IMG/VR virus record: IMGVR_UViG_3300028871_000015
Location: 1 to 61,772 of that record
DNA from: a virus
Reading direction: 5' to 3' (one strand)
Length of the DNA: 61,772 nucleotides
Made by a program: the position numbers and the translations under genes. The notes beneath the pieces are model-generated. The model did no database searches, was not told the DNA's origin, and saw only the letters and a list, made by a program, of their open reading frames with translations. Positions within the stretch are counted from its first letter, which is position 1. Each line of letters begins with the position of its first letter. Shown piece by piece: positions 48,848-55,992 of this stretch.

Positions 48848-50092
48848 CTATCTCCTTTTCGTTAGAAGTGCGCCTTGGAACTGAGCCATCGTATCGCCTT
48901 CTGGCCGCCCCTTGACAAAAGAGGTCGCCTGTGCTAGGGAATCCTCCGGGTAAAAGCGTTGGTACAGCTTGATCTTCTGATCGTCGGTCGCTTGACCAAG
49001 GTGCAGAAGTACATCGATCCGACCGGGCCTAATCAACGCCGGGTCCAGATTGTCGAGATGGTTCGTGGTCATGATGTAGATCACGCCGCTAGGGGCATGA
49101 AAGCCATCGAGAACATTCAGTAACCCAGATAGTGTAACACCAAACAGCTTCTCGTGTCCATCACTATCTTCAACTTTGTTCGGGTGGGGTCCGGGTGTTA
49201 CGCCTTCCTTCCACTCCTGATCCCTTGGGCCGTCATTAGTGGCCTTGCGTTTCTTGCCAGCACCAGATGCGTCGATGTCCTCGAACATGATGATCGAACC
49301 TTCGGGCACAGTGCTTATCGCAGTCTTCAATCCCTTGTCACTCAGGTCACCAAGGTTCATCAGGTAAATGTCCCGGCTCAGTTGGTACGCTAACCCTGAC
49401 GCCAAGGATGTCTTGCCGGTCCCCGGAGGCCCATAGAAGGCGTAGCCACGATGGTAAGGGATACCCAGCTCCCTATAGCGTTCCTTGTCGCCTAGGAACT
49501 CGTTTACGTCTTGCAGCAGTTTCTCCTTCTCCTGCCCGTCGAGCACCACGGACTCAAACGTACGCGGCGAATAGCTCCTCAGCTTTATCCAGTACTCGTC
49601 CCACACATACAGCTTGCTCTCACTACGCTCAGCCTCTTTGTGAATCTCGATGATCTCGGTAACGAACTGCTTGATGCGTTCCTGCCTGCGGCCAATCGTG
49701 CTGAAGGAGATTGTCTCACTCCTCTTCGCGTCCCAGCCGCCCTTCTTATCCTCGCTCCGCGTGTAGTTCAGCCAGAATGGTAGACGCTTGTGCCAGAAGA
49801 AGTGCTCCCCCGGCGCGGGCATCAGAGAGATGAGCTTGCCACGGATGGTCGAGTCAAGATCGACGCGGCGTACACGCGGCATGAATTTCTGCTTGGTGAT
49901 CCACTCCTTCACCCAAAGAAAGGAAGGGTCGTCGTCCTTCACTGTTACGCTTACGAGTACTTGTCGTTTGAACCAGAGCCAAATCATCTGCGGCACTGAT
50001 TTCATGTAGGCCATCACACCACCCATAACTAGAAGCATTGCTCCACTGGCGGTAAACTGATTCAACATCTCAGGTGGTAGCCCTATGAGCAT
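48848..50092 (-). CDS. BCS1-like membrane-anchored AAA+ ATPase (414 aa)
   Basis: An N-terminal TM segment (about 15-40) precedes a BCS1-specific-type domain and an AAA+ module. The module shows P-loop GPPGTGKT (221-228), Walker B IIMFEDID, sensor 1 MTTN, and arginine finger RPGRID (355-360). The motif LSGLLNVLDG (321-330) is characteristic of BCS1 relatives, which in mitochondria move folded proteins across the inner membrane. A charged insertion of about 35 residues follows Walker B. A phage version may remodel or translocate a folded protein at the host membrane. Confidence 0.8.
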   Translation of the reverse strand: MLIGLPPEMLNQFTASGAMLLVMGGVMAYMKSVPQMIWLWFKRQVLVSVTVKDDDPSFLWVKEWITKQKFMPRVRRVDLDSTIRGKLISLMPAPGEHFFWHKRLPFWLNYTRSEDKKGGWDAKRSETISFSTIGRRQERIKQFVTEIIEIHKEAERSESKLYVWDEYWIKLRSYSPRTFESVVLDGQEKEKLLQDVNEFLGDKERYRELGIPYHRGYAFYGPPGTGKTSLASGLAYQLSRDIYLMNLGDLSDKGLKTAISTVPEGSIIMFEDIDASGAGKKRKATNDGPRDQEWKEGVTPGPHPNKVEDSDGHEKLFGVTLSGLLNVLDGFHAPSGVIYIMTTNHLDNLDPALIRPGRIDVLLHLGQATDDQKIKLYQRFYPEDSLAQATSFVKGRPEGDTMAQFQGALLTKRR

Positions 50093-50120
50093 CTAGTCCT
50101 CGTCCTCTCTAAGCTTACTG

Positions 50121-50333
50121 TCATATCTCGATATCTCCCAGCGTAACGGTTACGCTCCTCGGCTGCACGGTAGCGTTGCAAGTCTTCCACGGCTTGACTC
50201 GGACGGTGGACGACGATAGGCTCTCAACGTAGCCGTGTCGCCAGCCCTCATCATAGTACCGCACGAAGGAATCGGCCACGAGTAAACACGCTTTGCGGAT
50301 ATCAAATGGCCGTTTCCATCTGCGGGGTTTCAC
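50121..50333 (-). CDS. Small basic beta-rich protein (70 aa)
   Basis: A GTG start at 50333 overlaps the stop of the preceding gene (TAGTG). The protein has a basic N-terminus (KPRRWKRPF), a Tyr/Trp patch (VRYYDEGWRHGYVESL) and C-terminal strands (VTVTLGDIEI), suggesting a small RNA/DNA-binding SH3-like fold. It is unassigned. Confidence 0.5.
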   Translation of the reverse strand: MKPRRWKRPFDIRKACLLVADSFVRYYDEGWRHGYVESLSSSTVRVKPWKTCNATVQPRSVTVTLGDIEI

Positions 50334-50797
50334 TATACTACCGTCCTGTTCTTCTTGTTGAAGCGATTCTCCAGCCGGTTGAGGTTCACATCGCCCCGTT
50401 GAACGACTGTACGCTTCTCAGTACCGTTAGGTTGAACCCTAACACGGACCACAGTGGCGGGTCCATTCTTAGGATAGGTCTTGAATCCATCCTTCGACTT
50501 CTGCTTGGCCTTGAACGCGGCCTGAGCCTTCTGCTTTGCTGCTTGAATCGCCGCCTTGTCCGGCCCTAGGTAGTAGTGCGGGAACTGCGGGGTGTGGCTG
50601 AAGTGACCACCGCGCTCATGAGTCTTCTGGGCGAAGCGCCAACCTTTGAGCCATAGATCACGCTGCGGGTTGGTAGTGTACGGAACGTCGATGCGTTGCG
50701 GTTTGTGGTCTGCTCCAAAGTATCCAGTGCTGTAAGCACCATAGTATGCGTCGTAACCGGCCTTGAGTGCGCCGAGTGAAGCCTTCTTGTTTGACAA
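50333..50797 (-). CDS. Protein with ribosome modulation factor-like domain (154 aa)
   Basis: Residues about 10-58 match the RMF/CrpP layout G-Y-x-A-x-x-x-G, then PYTTNPQRDLWLKGWRFAQ, in which the P-Y, Q-R and W-L-x-G-W-R-x-A positions agree with E. coli RMF. A Lys/Ala-rich linker (KAAIQAAKQKAQAAFKAKQK) and a basic C-terminus follow. A role in ribosome binding or hibernation during infection is inferred. The start is TTG at 50797, with AGGA upstream; a consensus promoter lies about 80 bp upstream. Confidence 0.6.
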   Translation of the reverse strand: MSNKKASLGALKAGYDAYYGAYSTGYFGADHKPQRIDVPYTTNPQRDLWLKGWRFAQKTHERGGHFSHTPQFPHYYLGPDKAAIQAAKQKAQAAFKAKQKSKDGFKTYPKNGPATVVRVRVQPNGTEKRTVVQRGDVNLNRLENRFNKKNRTVV

Positions 50798-50875
50798 ACG
50801 GGTGATTCCTAATACAGTGTCGTGCGACCATCCGGGTGGTTCCCCAGACCGTGATGGGTGAAGCGGTACTTCTTT

Positions 50876-50904
50876 ACAGTACTACAGTCGGCTCTTCCTG
50901 TCAA
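50876..50904 (-). promoter_or_regulatory. Sigma-70-type promoter TTGACA-17-TACTGT
   Basis: On the minus strand TTGACA (50904-50899) and TACTGT (50881-50876) are 17 bp apart, at the end of a small membrane gene. The predicted leader of about 70 nt precedes the RMF-like gene. Confidence 0.6.
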
Positions 50905-51013
50905 GCCATCTTTGTCTCAACGTGTAACCAGCTACTACAACGAGCACGACAGCAATACCCACAAGATAAATGCGGCCAGCTCGGATTATAAAGTCCATGA
51001 TGATCTCGCTCAT
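50882..51013 (-). CDS. Small membrane protein (43 aa)
   Basis: The ATG at 51013 overlaps the upstream stop (ATGA). One TM helix at about 13-31 (GRIYLVGIAVVLVVVAGYTL) is followed by a basic tail R-Q-R-W-L-D-R-K-S-R-L. Coupling to a signal-peptide protein upstream suggests a two-gene envelope unit, possibly spanin-like. Confidence 0.55.
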   Translation of the reverse strand: MSEIIMDFIIRAGRIYLVGIAVVLVVVAGYTLRQRWLDRKSRL

Positions 51014-51312
51014 TCGATCACCACCCCCGTGACGGCGTACTGCTCATAGGACAGCTCTATGTCGAGGTTATGAAGGTACATATCAGAGCACTGGTCACGG
51101 CCCTGAAGCACGAGAGGTTGGAACCGATGCTCCTTGTCCTTCTCGATCTGGTGCGCCCGCTTGTCCTTACCAAGAAGATACGCTGTACGGGCCAACGATG
51201 TTTGCAGACGGGATAGATGATCCCTGCAAGACTCCTCCGATGGCGTCGACGGCTTCGGTACTGGCAGGCGTGTCTGACTTGACAGTAGAACTAGCAATAG
51301 TATTATCTTCAT
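51010..51312 (-). CDS. Secreted or membrane-tethered helical protein (100 aa)
   Basis: The ATG at 51312 is preceded by GGGAGGAAG, and the longer frame upstream overlaps another gene. The N-terminus MKIILLLVLLSSQTR looks like a signal peptide without a clear lipobox Cys. The rest is helical and charged (RLQTSLARTAYLLGKDKRAH) with two Cys. Together with the 43-residue TM protein it could be a spanin-like pair. Its SD region also encodes GRKFRDE in another frame. Confidence 0.5.
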   Translation of the reverse strand: MKIILLLVLLSSQTRLPVPKPSTPSEESCRDHLSRLQTSLARTAYLLGKDKRAHQIEKDKEHRFQPLVLQGRDQCSDMYLHNLDIELSYEQYAVTGVVIE

Positions 51313-51346
51313 CTCTAAACTTCCTCCCTTGGGTTTCAATTTGCAG
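51167..51346 (-). CDS. Alternative-frame reading containing a sixth GRKFRDE motif (59 codons, no standard start)
   Basis: A frame bounded by TAA at 51356-51358 and TAA at 51167-51169 reads ...ETQGRKFRDEDNTIASS... and overlaps the start of the signal-peptide gene. Its only near-start is CTG at 51346 without a good SD. It may be an unrecognised small protein, a relic of an older gene, or coincidence arising because the motif's codons double as an SD and start (GGAGGAAG, then GATGA). Confidence 0.2.
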   Translation of the reverse strand: MQIETQGRKFRDEDNTIASSTVKSDTPASTEAVDAIGGVLQGSSIPSANIVGPYSVSSW

Positions 51347-51383
51347 TTTGGCTTGTTATTCAGTGTGTCCGTGCAGAGATTTC

Positions 51384-51692
51384 CTATGCAGTTAGCGTAG
51401 TGCCCGCCTTGGCCCTGCAAACATGAGAATCCGGCATACCTAGTCCGCAAGCAGGGCATTCTCTAAGCGGTCGAAGCCCACCCTTGGTCTGATTTTCTGG
51501 AAACATGAAGGCGTCTACATCTTCTCCGCATACTTCGTAGATTTCATCGATCTGCCCCTGTGTATAGTTTTGAAATTCGATGCGGATAGATTCGCCAGCC
51601 CCTAGTGCGTCCAGAAGAGCATCATAGACAGGTGCATGATTGCAGTCAGTCAGTCCGCACCATTCACATCGAATCCACATCCCCTCACTCAT
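51384..51692 (-). CDS. Zinc-ribbon protein (102 aa)
   Basis: Two Cys clusters frame the protein: RCEWCGLTDCNH near the start and CPACGLGMPDSHVC near the end, a typical pair of zinc knuckles. The ATG at 51692 lies inside the codons for the last residues of the upstream gene, with AGGAGG seven bases ahead. The role is unknown. Confidence 0.6.
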   Translation of the reverse strand: MSEGMWIRCEWCGLTDCNHAPVYDALLDALGAGESIRIEFQNYTQGQIDEIYEVCGEDVDAFMFPENQTKGGLRPLRECPACGLGMPDSHVCRAKAGTTLTA

Positions 51693-52248
51693 CACGGAAC
51701 CTCCTGCCTACATGCTCGGGTTTTACTACCACAACCTTATGCTTCGCTTGGGCCTCACGCATCTGTAATAACACAGCTTCTTTCTCAGCCAGCTTCGCAT
51801 TCTGTCTTCGCTTCTTTTCTAACTTCAGCTTCTCCTGATTCTTTTCGTAGATATTCAGGGAGTCCCTGAGCTTGTTGCGCTTGTTCTGCAACTCGGTCAT
51901 CTCTACGCTCAGTGCATCCATTTTCTCATTCGCAGTCTTCAGGTTGCGCTCAGTCATAAAGAGCGCGTTCATCAGGTGCGAGTCTTCCATCTCGGAGAGT
52001 AGTACCTTCTTACCCTCCTTGGTCGTCCAGTATAGCGCACCCACAGACATCATCGATGGTAGCGGGCCACCCGTGTACGGGTCCACTTTCGGGGGCATGT
52101 ACTTCGCTACCGACGCCTTCGCCTCAGCAACAGTGCCGGTTCCCACCACGAGGTAGCCGTCCTCATCGTAGACGTTGATTCCCCCGAATGAGTCCTTCTT
52201 CATTGTGAACTTGCTAGGCGTACCGGGTACGCCGGGGAGAACGCCCAT
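51685..52248 (-). CDS. Coiled-coil protein ending in GRRFRDE (187 aa)
   Basis: An N-terminal globular part (FGGINVYDEDGYLVVGTGTV) is followed by a long coiled coil from about residue 95 (TELQNKRNKLRDSLNIYEKN, then KLKLEKKRRQNAKLAEKEA). The last residues are VGRRFRDE. The codons of that motif carry the SD and start of the next gene. No family is recognised. Confidence 0.6.
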   Translation of the reverse strand: MGVLPGVPGTPSKFTMKKDSFGGINVYDEDGYLVVGTGTVAEAKASVAKYMPPKVDPYTGGPLPSMMSVGALYWTTKEGKKVLLSEMEDSHLMNALFMTERNLKTANEKMDALSVEMTELQNKRNKLRDSLNIYEKNQEKLKLEKKRRQNAKLAEKEAVLLQMREAQAKHKVVVVKPEHVGRRFRDE

Positions 52249-52859
52249 TAGCAGCGAACTCCTATCAGCTCCAAGTCCTCGCGTAGGCGATCAGATGTCA
52301 TCGGCTGGTCGTACTGGGACAGGTCCAGCTTGTCCAGTGAGAAGTCGTTAGAGTATACGATGGAATTGTACTCGCGGTTCGGCTCTCCTTCAAAGATGAA
52401 CCACGCAGCCGGTTTGCCCTTTGGGACATAGACCGAGTGGAGAGCCTGCGCAGCGAGGTGAGTGGGTTCCAAGAGACGCCTCGCCCTGAGCCTCAGAGGT
52501 AGGTAGGCGCGATCCAAGGGCGCAAAGCCACCCCTACCATCCTTCTCAAGGATCGGTGACGCATAGCTAAAGCTCTGCATGGGTACTGTGCTGACGAGAG
52601 GATCACTCTGGCCCATGGCTGCCTCGACGTTATATAGCTCACCTAACACTGGCATGAGTGTGACATCCGTACGATGCCGGTGAAGGGCAATCGAGAAGGT
52701 TACACCAAATGTGCCGGGGTTGTTACGCCACAGCTCATGTTCAGGGCGGGCGATGAACATGCGGACCATCCCCGGCCCTTCTTTGATGAGTAAGGAGTCC
52801 ATGCCCTTGCAGTGGCAGTTGACGAGAGACTTGGAGAGTATTGCGCTCGATGGATTCAC
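52248..52859 (-). CDS. Hypothetical phage protein (203 aa)
   Basis: The start is GTG at 52859, immediately after the recombinase stop (TAAGTG). The sequence N-C-H-C-K-G-M-D-S-L-L, GMVRMFIARPEHELWRNNP, F-S-I-A-L-H-R-H-R-T-D-V suggests a phage-specific alpha/beta protein with a Cys/His patch. The function is unknown. Confidence 0.6.
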   Translation of the reverse strand: MNPSSAILSKSLVNCHCKGMDSLLIKEGPGMVRMFIARPEHELWRNNPGTFGVTFSIALHRHRTDVTLMPVLGELYNVEAAMGQSDPLVSTVPMQSFSYASPILEKDGRGGFAPLDRAYLPLRLRARRLLEPTHLAAQALHSVYVPKGKPAAWFIFEGEPNREYNSIVYSNDFSLDKLDLSQYDQPMTSDRLREDLELIGVRC

Positions 52860-53390
52860 TTATGCCTCGATTCCTAGATGGGAGTTGATTGCATCTGAAG
52901 CAGTATCGTCAGACACTCTCAGGTAGTAGCCAGTCGAGGACAAGCTCTTGTGGCCAAGTCTTTGTTTAGCGTTCTCAATACCGGACCCAATGACGAGCAT
53001 GGCAATCGAGTGCTTCAGCGTGTGCGTGTGCGCGAACCGTGGGTTGATACCAGCCCGCAGTGCAGCGGCTTTGAATACTTTGCGAACCCAGTCACGACCG
53101 ATGGGCAGCAGCAGCTCATCGTCCGCGATCTCCAGCCGTTCGAGCATTGCGTACTCGTCCAGCTCCGGGTCAGGATGCTTCTGCCACCGTTGCGAGGTAG
53201 CCAGCGATCCCTTCAGGCGCTTACAGTCCACGTATCCGTGGCGAAGGTCGCGCCCTTTGATACCAGTGATCTCGGAGGCCCGCAAGCCATGCCAGAAACC
53301 GATGAGGTAGGCCAGCTTGAACCTCTCACCCTTCTCGCTCTCGATCTCCCTGAGTACCGCCTTCACTTGGTCAATCTTTAGATACTTCAT
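52860..53390 (-). CDS. Short tyrosine recombinase / integrase-like protein (176 aa)
   Basis: The protein is essentially one catalytic domain. It shows box I R37 in FWHGLRASEITG, box II H123-T-L-K126-H, L-G-H147-K-S, and nucleophile candidate Y155 or Y156 in TGYYLRV. The second Arg of the RHRHY set is Lys here. The usual N-terminal core-binding domain is missing, so it resembles Fim/Xer-type short recombinases. ATG 53390, with GAGG upstream, is preferred over GTG 53399. It may act in integration, genome resolution or DNA inversion. Confidence 0.75.
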   Translation of the reverse strand: MKYLKIDQVKAVLREIESEKGERFKLAYLIGFWHGLRASEITGIKGRDLRHGYVDCKRLKGSLATSQRWQKHPDPELDEYAMLERLEIADDELLLPIGRDWVRKVFKAAALRAGINPRFAHTHTLKHSIAMLVIGSGIENAKQRLGHKSLSSTGYYLRVSDDTASDAINSHLGIEA

Positions 53391-53408
53391 TCCGTTCACC
53401 TCAAGTAC

Positions 53409-53437
53409 AGACTAGCAAACGATGATCTACTTGTCAA
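53409..53437 (-). promoter_or_regulatory. Candidate promoter TTGACA-17-TAGTCT before the recombinase gene
   Basis: TTGACA (53437-53432) and TAGTCT (53414-53409) on the minus strand have 17-bp spacing and occupy the junction of two genes. The start near 53402 would give a leader of only about 12 nt that begins at the SD. Confidence 0.55.
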
Positions 53438-53948
53438 TGCCTAAATACGCAGCATCTTCCTGTGTGTAATAAAGCAAGTTGTTGCCCTTCCTCTGGATAA
53501 AGACACCGGGTAGGTTCTTTAGCTTAGCACGCACCTCGGGGTGTACCCCCGGACTGTACCCCATAGCTGCGAGTACCTCTACCGTGTTCATTCCCGGTGT
53601 CTCGTCGATTGCGTGGAGTGCCCGATAGTCGGCCCAGAGTTCCTTTGGTTTCTCAAATGCTTCCCTGACCTTGAGAAGCCTGCGCTCTTCCTTGGTAAAC
53701 ACTGGAGGGTCGTCAGCCACCATTGGTGGGAGGGCGACGAAGTACCGTACTGCCGGACCATGACCCCCTCTGGGTTGCCGCCTTGATTCTTTGAAGTCCT
53801 TGCCGTTTACCAGTATCCTCCACACTACGCTGCGTGGTATAGATGTATCTTTGACCACTTGGTCTATGGATACCTCACCATGTTCCTTGGTGTAGTTGTA
53901 TACGGTCGTGTAACGTTCGTAGCCGAGTACATTACCTCTGAATGCCAT
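53427..53948 (-). CDS. Winged-helix-like DNA-binding protein (173 aa)
   Basis: The N-terminal segment TTVYNYTKEHGEVSIDQVVK, D-T-S-I-P-R-S-V-V-W-R-I-L fits a winged helix-turn-helix with a recognition helix around residues 36-48. A basic wing (ESRRQPRGGHG) follows. It lies directly upstream of the recombinase gene and may be its regulator or accessory factor. RBS GGAGAAAAT precedes the ATG. Confidence 0.6.
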   Translation of the reverse strand: MAFRGNVLGYERYTTVYNYTKEHGEVSIDQVVKDTSIPRSVVWRILVNGKDFKESRRQPRGGHGPAVRYFVALPPMVADDPPVFTKEERRLLKVREAFEKPKELWADYRALHAIDETPGMNTVEVLAAMGYSPGVHPEVRAKLKNLPGVFIQRKGNNLLYYTQEDAAYLGIDK

Positions 53949-53957
53949 TATTTTCTC

Positions 53958-54227
53958 CTAGAAGAAAGGACTCGGGATGCAATCCTTGTACTTGATGTTG
54001 TAGCAGCCCTGACCCTGAAGCTGGCTGTACATATCGGTGAACTGCGTATTCAATGCGTCTACCCGTGCATCACAAACCGTTGGGTTATGCGGATCATGCG
54101 GAGCACACTTGACATAGAACTTGGCTTCTACTTCTGCCCCATCTTCAGGGCGGTTGAAGAAGAACGTCCCGGCGCACACGCGCTCGGTCTGTTCTGGTTC
54201 ATGGTACTCGATCTCGATCTCAACCAT
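53958..54227 (-). CDS. Hypothetical protein (89 aa)
   Basis: A beta-rich start (VEIEIEYHEPEQTERVCAGT) is followed by Cys-containing loops (K-C-A-P-H-D-P-H-N-P-T-V-C) and a C-terminal C-Y-N-I-K-Y-K-D-C. Four or five Cys suggest metal binding or disulfides. It overlaps the upstream gene by 8 bp. Confidence 0.55.
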   Translation of the reverse strand: MVEIEIEYHEPEQTERVCAGTFFFNRPEDGAEVEAKFYVKCAPHDPHNPTVCDARVDALNTQFTDMYSQLQGQGCYNIKYKDCIPSPFF

Positions 54228-54480
54228 TTTTCCTCTCCTGTGCTTCTACTCTCTTGTCGTGACCTACGTGCCAATACATGCAGTGGTCACACTTGTAAGG
54301 TCTCAGGGGGTGCTCTGGATCGGTGTCGTTCCCCGTGTCTATGATCGACTGTATCACACTCTGCGCCTTCTCGGGTGTGCCGTACTTCTTTTTCTTGATG
54401 CACGATCTCATCACTTTCGAGTATGCTGGTCGCGGACTGGGCACTGTGTTATGCACCATCCGTTTCGTAATGTATCCCAT
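54220..54480 (-). CDS. Small zinc-finger protein (86 aa)
   Basis: The C-terminal part has LRPYKCDHCMYWHVGHD, a C-x-x-C...H-x-x-H metal site common in small phage proteins, after a helix K-Y-G-T-P-E-K-A-Q-S-V-I. The N-terminus is basic. RBS GGAGGG precedes the ATG at 54480. DNA or RNA binding is inferred. Confidence 0.6.
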   Translation of the reverse strand: MGYITKRMVHNTVPSPRPAYSKVMRSCIKKKKYGTPEKAQSVIQSIIDTGNDTDPEHPLRPYKCDHCMYWHVGHDKRVEAQERKNG

Positions 54481-54546
54481 AGGCCCTCCGGTTGAAGTAA
54501 AAGAATGGGCCGTCGTCCTGACCGGCCCGGAGGTAGTGCTACCTTG

Positions 54547-55098
54547 TTAGACTTCGGTCTTCTTGGACTTGCGCACTTTAGGTGCAGTGTACTCCTTGAT
54601 GAAGGCCATGATGCGGTCGTGACCCGCCTTCGCTCGGCCCTTGGGAGTCTTCGCTTTGTTGTACCGGATTTTGAACTCATATGGCCACTCGTCCGGATGC
54701 CCGAAGAGTGCGCGGGCTTGTCGGCGGTCAAGTCCAAGACCGTTGCGTGCGTTGATGAGGAAGGTGTTATCCTCGAACCCTCCCTGCTGCACACCGGCCT
54801 TGACAATCGCAAGATATTGTTCAGGAGTCTCGAACAGGCAGGCGTACCATCCAGCGAAGCAGAGGATAGTGCCACAGTCTCCATTCTCCTGTCCCTTCTT
54901 GGCGGCGTCGATCACTGCATTATAGTTAGCTCCATAGCGTTCCGAGAAGGCATCAGTGGCGCTTGTGCCTGAAGGGATGAGCGAACAGAACCGCTCTTGC
55001 GCGTAAAGGTTTGCGTGTGCGACTACCATCTGCGCGATGACCGTAAGCTTGGCGATGGTGGGAAGGCTGAGGTAGTTCTTGGTCGAATCGAAAATCAT
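54547..55098 (-). CDS. Hypothetical phage protein (183 aa)
   Basis: The pattern C-G-T-I-L-C-F-A-G-W-Y-A-C-L-F, then G-L-D-R-R-Q-A-R-A-L-F-G-H-P-D-E-W-P, is seen in a group of phage proteins of unknown role. The C-terminus is Lys-rich. Its start is preceded by a small hairpin GTCC/GGAC enclosing the SD AGGAGG, which also occurs before the gene at 58858-59319. Confidence 0.6.
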   Translation of the reverse strand: MIFDSTKNYLSLPTIAKLTVIAQMVVAHANLYAQERFCSLIPSGTSATDAFSERYGANYNAVIDAAKKGQENGDCGTILCFAGWYACLFETPEQYLAIVKAGVQQGGFEDNTFLINARNGLGLDRRQARALFGHPDEWPYEFKIRYNKAKTPKGRAKAGHDRIMAFIKEYTAPKVRKSKKTEV

Positions 55099-55101
55099 GG
55101 T

Positions 55102-55114
55102 GTCCTCCTAGGAC
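55102..55114 (-). promoter_or_regulatory. SD-containing mini-hairpin GTCC-TAGGA-GGAC, copy 1
   Basis: On the minus strand GTCCTAGGAGGAC lies three bases before the ATG at 55098. Its arms GTCC and GGAC can pair and partly bury the SD AGGAGG. The same element with one base changed in the loop occurs at 59323-59335. Confidence 0.4.
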
Positions 55115-55217
55115 GAATAGGTGAGTCTTGCGTGAAGGTTGAGGTTGGTCGTACTCTGCAATGCACCAGAGATGCGCTGAAGACTACGGCCAACCGGCCC
55201 GTGCCACCACTACTAGC

Positions 55218-55898
55218 TTACGAGGTTACCGTTGCCCTCATGCGCCGGTAGATCGTTGTGGCTCCCCCCAAGAGTCCAGTGCCTAAGAGCAGCAGGCTGC
55301 TGGGTTCAGGGGTAGGTGCCAGCGGTGTCGTTGGTCCAGTACCGTTCGAGGTGAACTGGAGGAAGTCTTGCGCTGTGCCGCCCTCGCTCTGCGTACCGGG
55401 TACGGCGGTGTACAAGGTGAACTGCTGGAGGAACGCCTGCGTCACGTCGCCGCTCAGAGCCAGCGTTTCGTCTTGGAAGAGCAGCGGGTCATCTGCGTTG
55501 AAGTTCCAGCCCAGTGTCTCGGCGCTGTTCACGTCCGTCAAGGCCCAGATATCGAGCTGCGCCGTGGTGTCAGAGATAACTCCGGTCTGCGCCTGATAGA
55601 GCAGGAGGGCACTGGTTACGTCGTCCCCATTCGGCGGGTGGACTGCGCTGAGATTCTGCGGAGTTGCCTGCCATGACTCACCCACGTAGATTTCGCGGTC
55701 GGCATCGAGGCAGAAGGCGGAGATGTCGCTCTTGTTGGAGTCGTACAGGCTATAAGGCCCGACGTAGACTGCGCCGGTTGGGTTGACAACATTGCCGGGG
55801 CTTACGAGGGAGAGGGTGTCGGCGTGCGCGGTCAGTGACAAGGCCGCGAGGATAAGTGCGGCTACCACTGGGATGTACTGCTTGAAGGTGATTCGCAT
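55218..55898 (-). CDS. Exported protein with PEP-CTERM sorting signal (226 aa)
   Basis: A signal peptide (VVAALILAALSLTAHA, cleavage after A26 likely) leads into a beta-rich Asn/Asp/Thr protein. The C-terminus from residue 196 is TPEPSSLLLLGTGLLGGATT followed by I-Y-R-R-M-R, a full PEP-CTERM domain: PEP motif, TM helix and Arg cluster. Host exosortase would cleave it and release or anchor the protein at the cell surface. The region F-C-L-D-A-D-R-E-I-Y-V-G is typical of bacterial PEP-CTERM proteins, so host origin is likely. RBS AGGAG precedes the ATG. Confidence 0.85.
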   Translation of the reverse strand: MRITFKQYIPVVAALILAALSLTAHADTLSLVSPGNVVNPTGAVYVGPYSLYDSNKSDISAFCLDADREIYVGESWQATPQNLSAVHPPNGDDVTSALLLYQAQTGVISDTTAQLDIWALTDVNSAETLGWNFNADDPLLFQDETLALSGDVTQAFLQQFTLYTAVPGTQSEGGTAQDFLQFTSNGTGPTTPLAPTPEPSSLLLLGTGLLGGATTIYRRMRATVTS

Positions 55899-55992
55899 TG
55901 GTCACTGCTCCTGTACTTCTGGGTTAGAGGTGCGCTGTAGGTTAGGGGGCCGGTATCATCCTGTGACCCGACCCCGTGTTGGAGTGCTCGAT

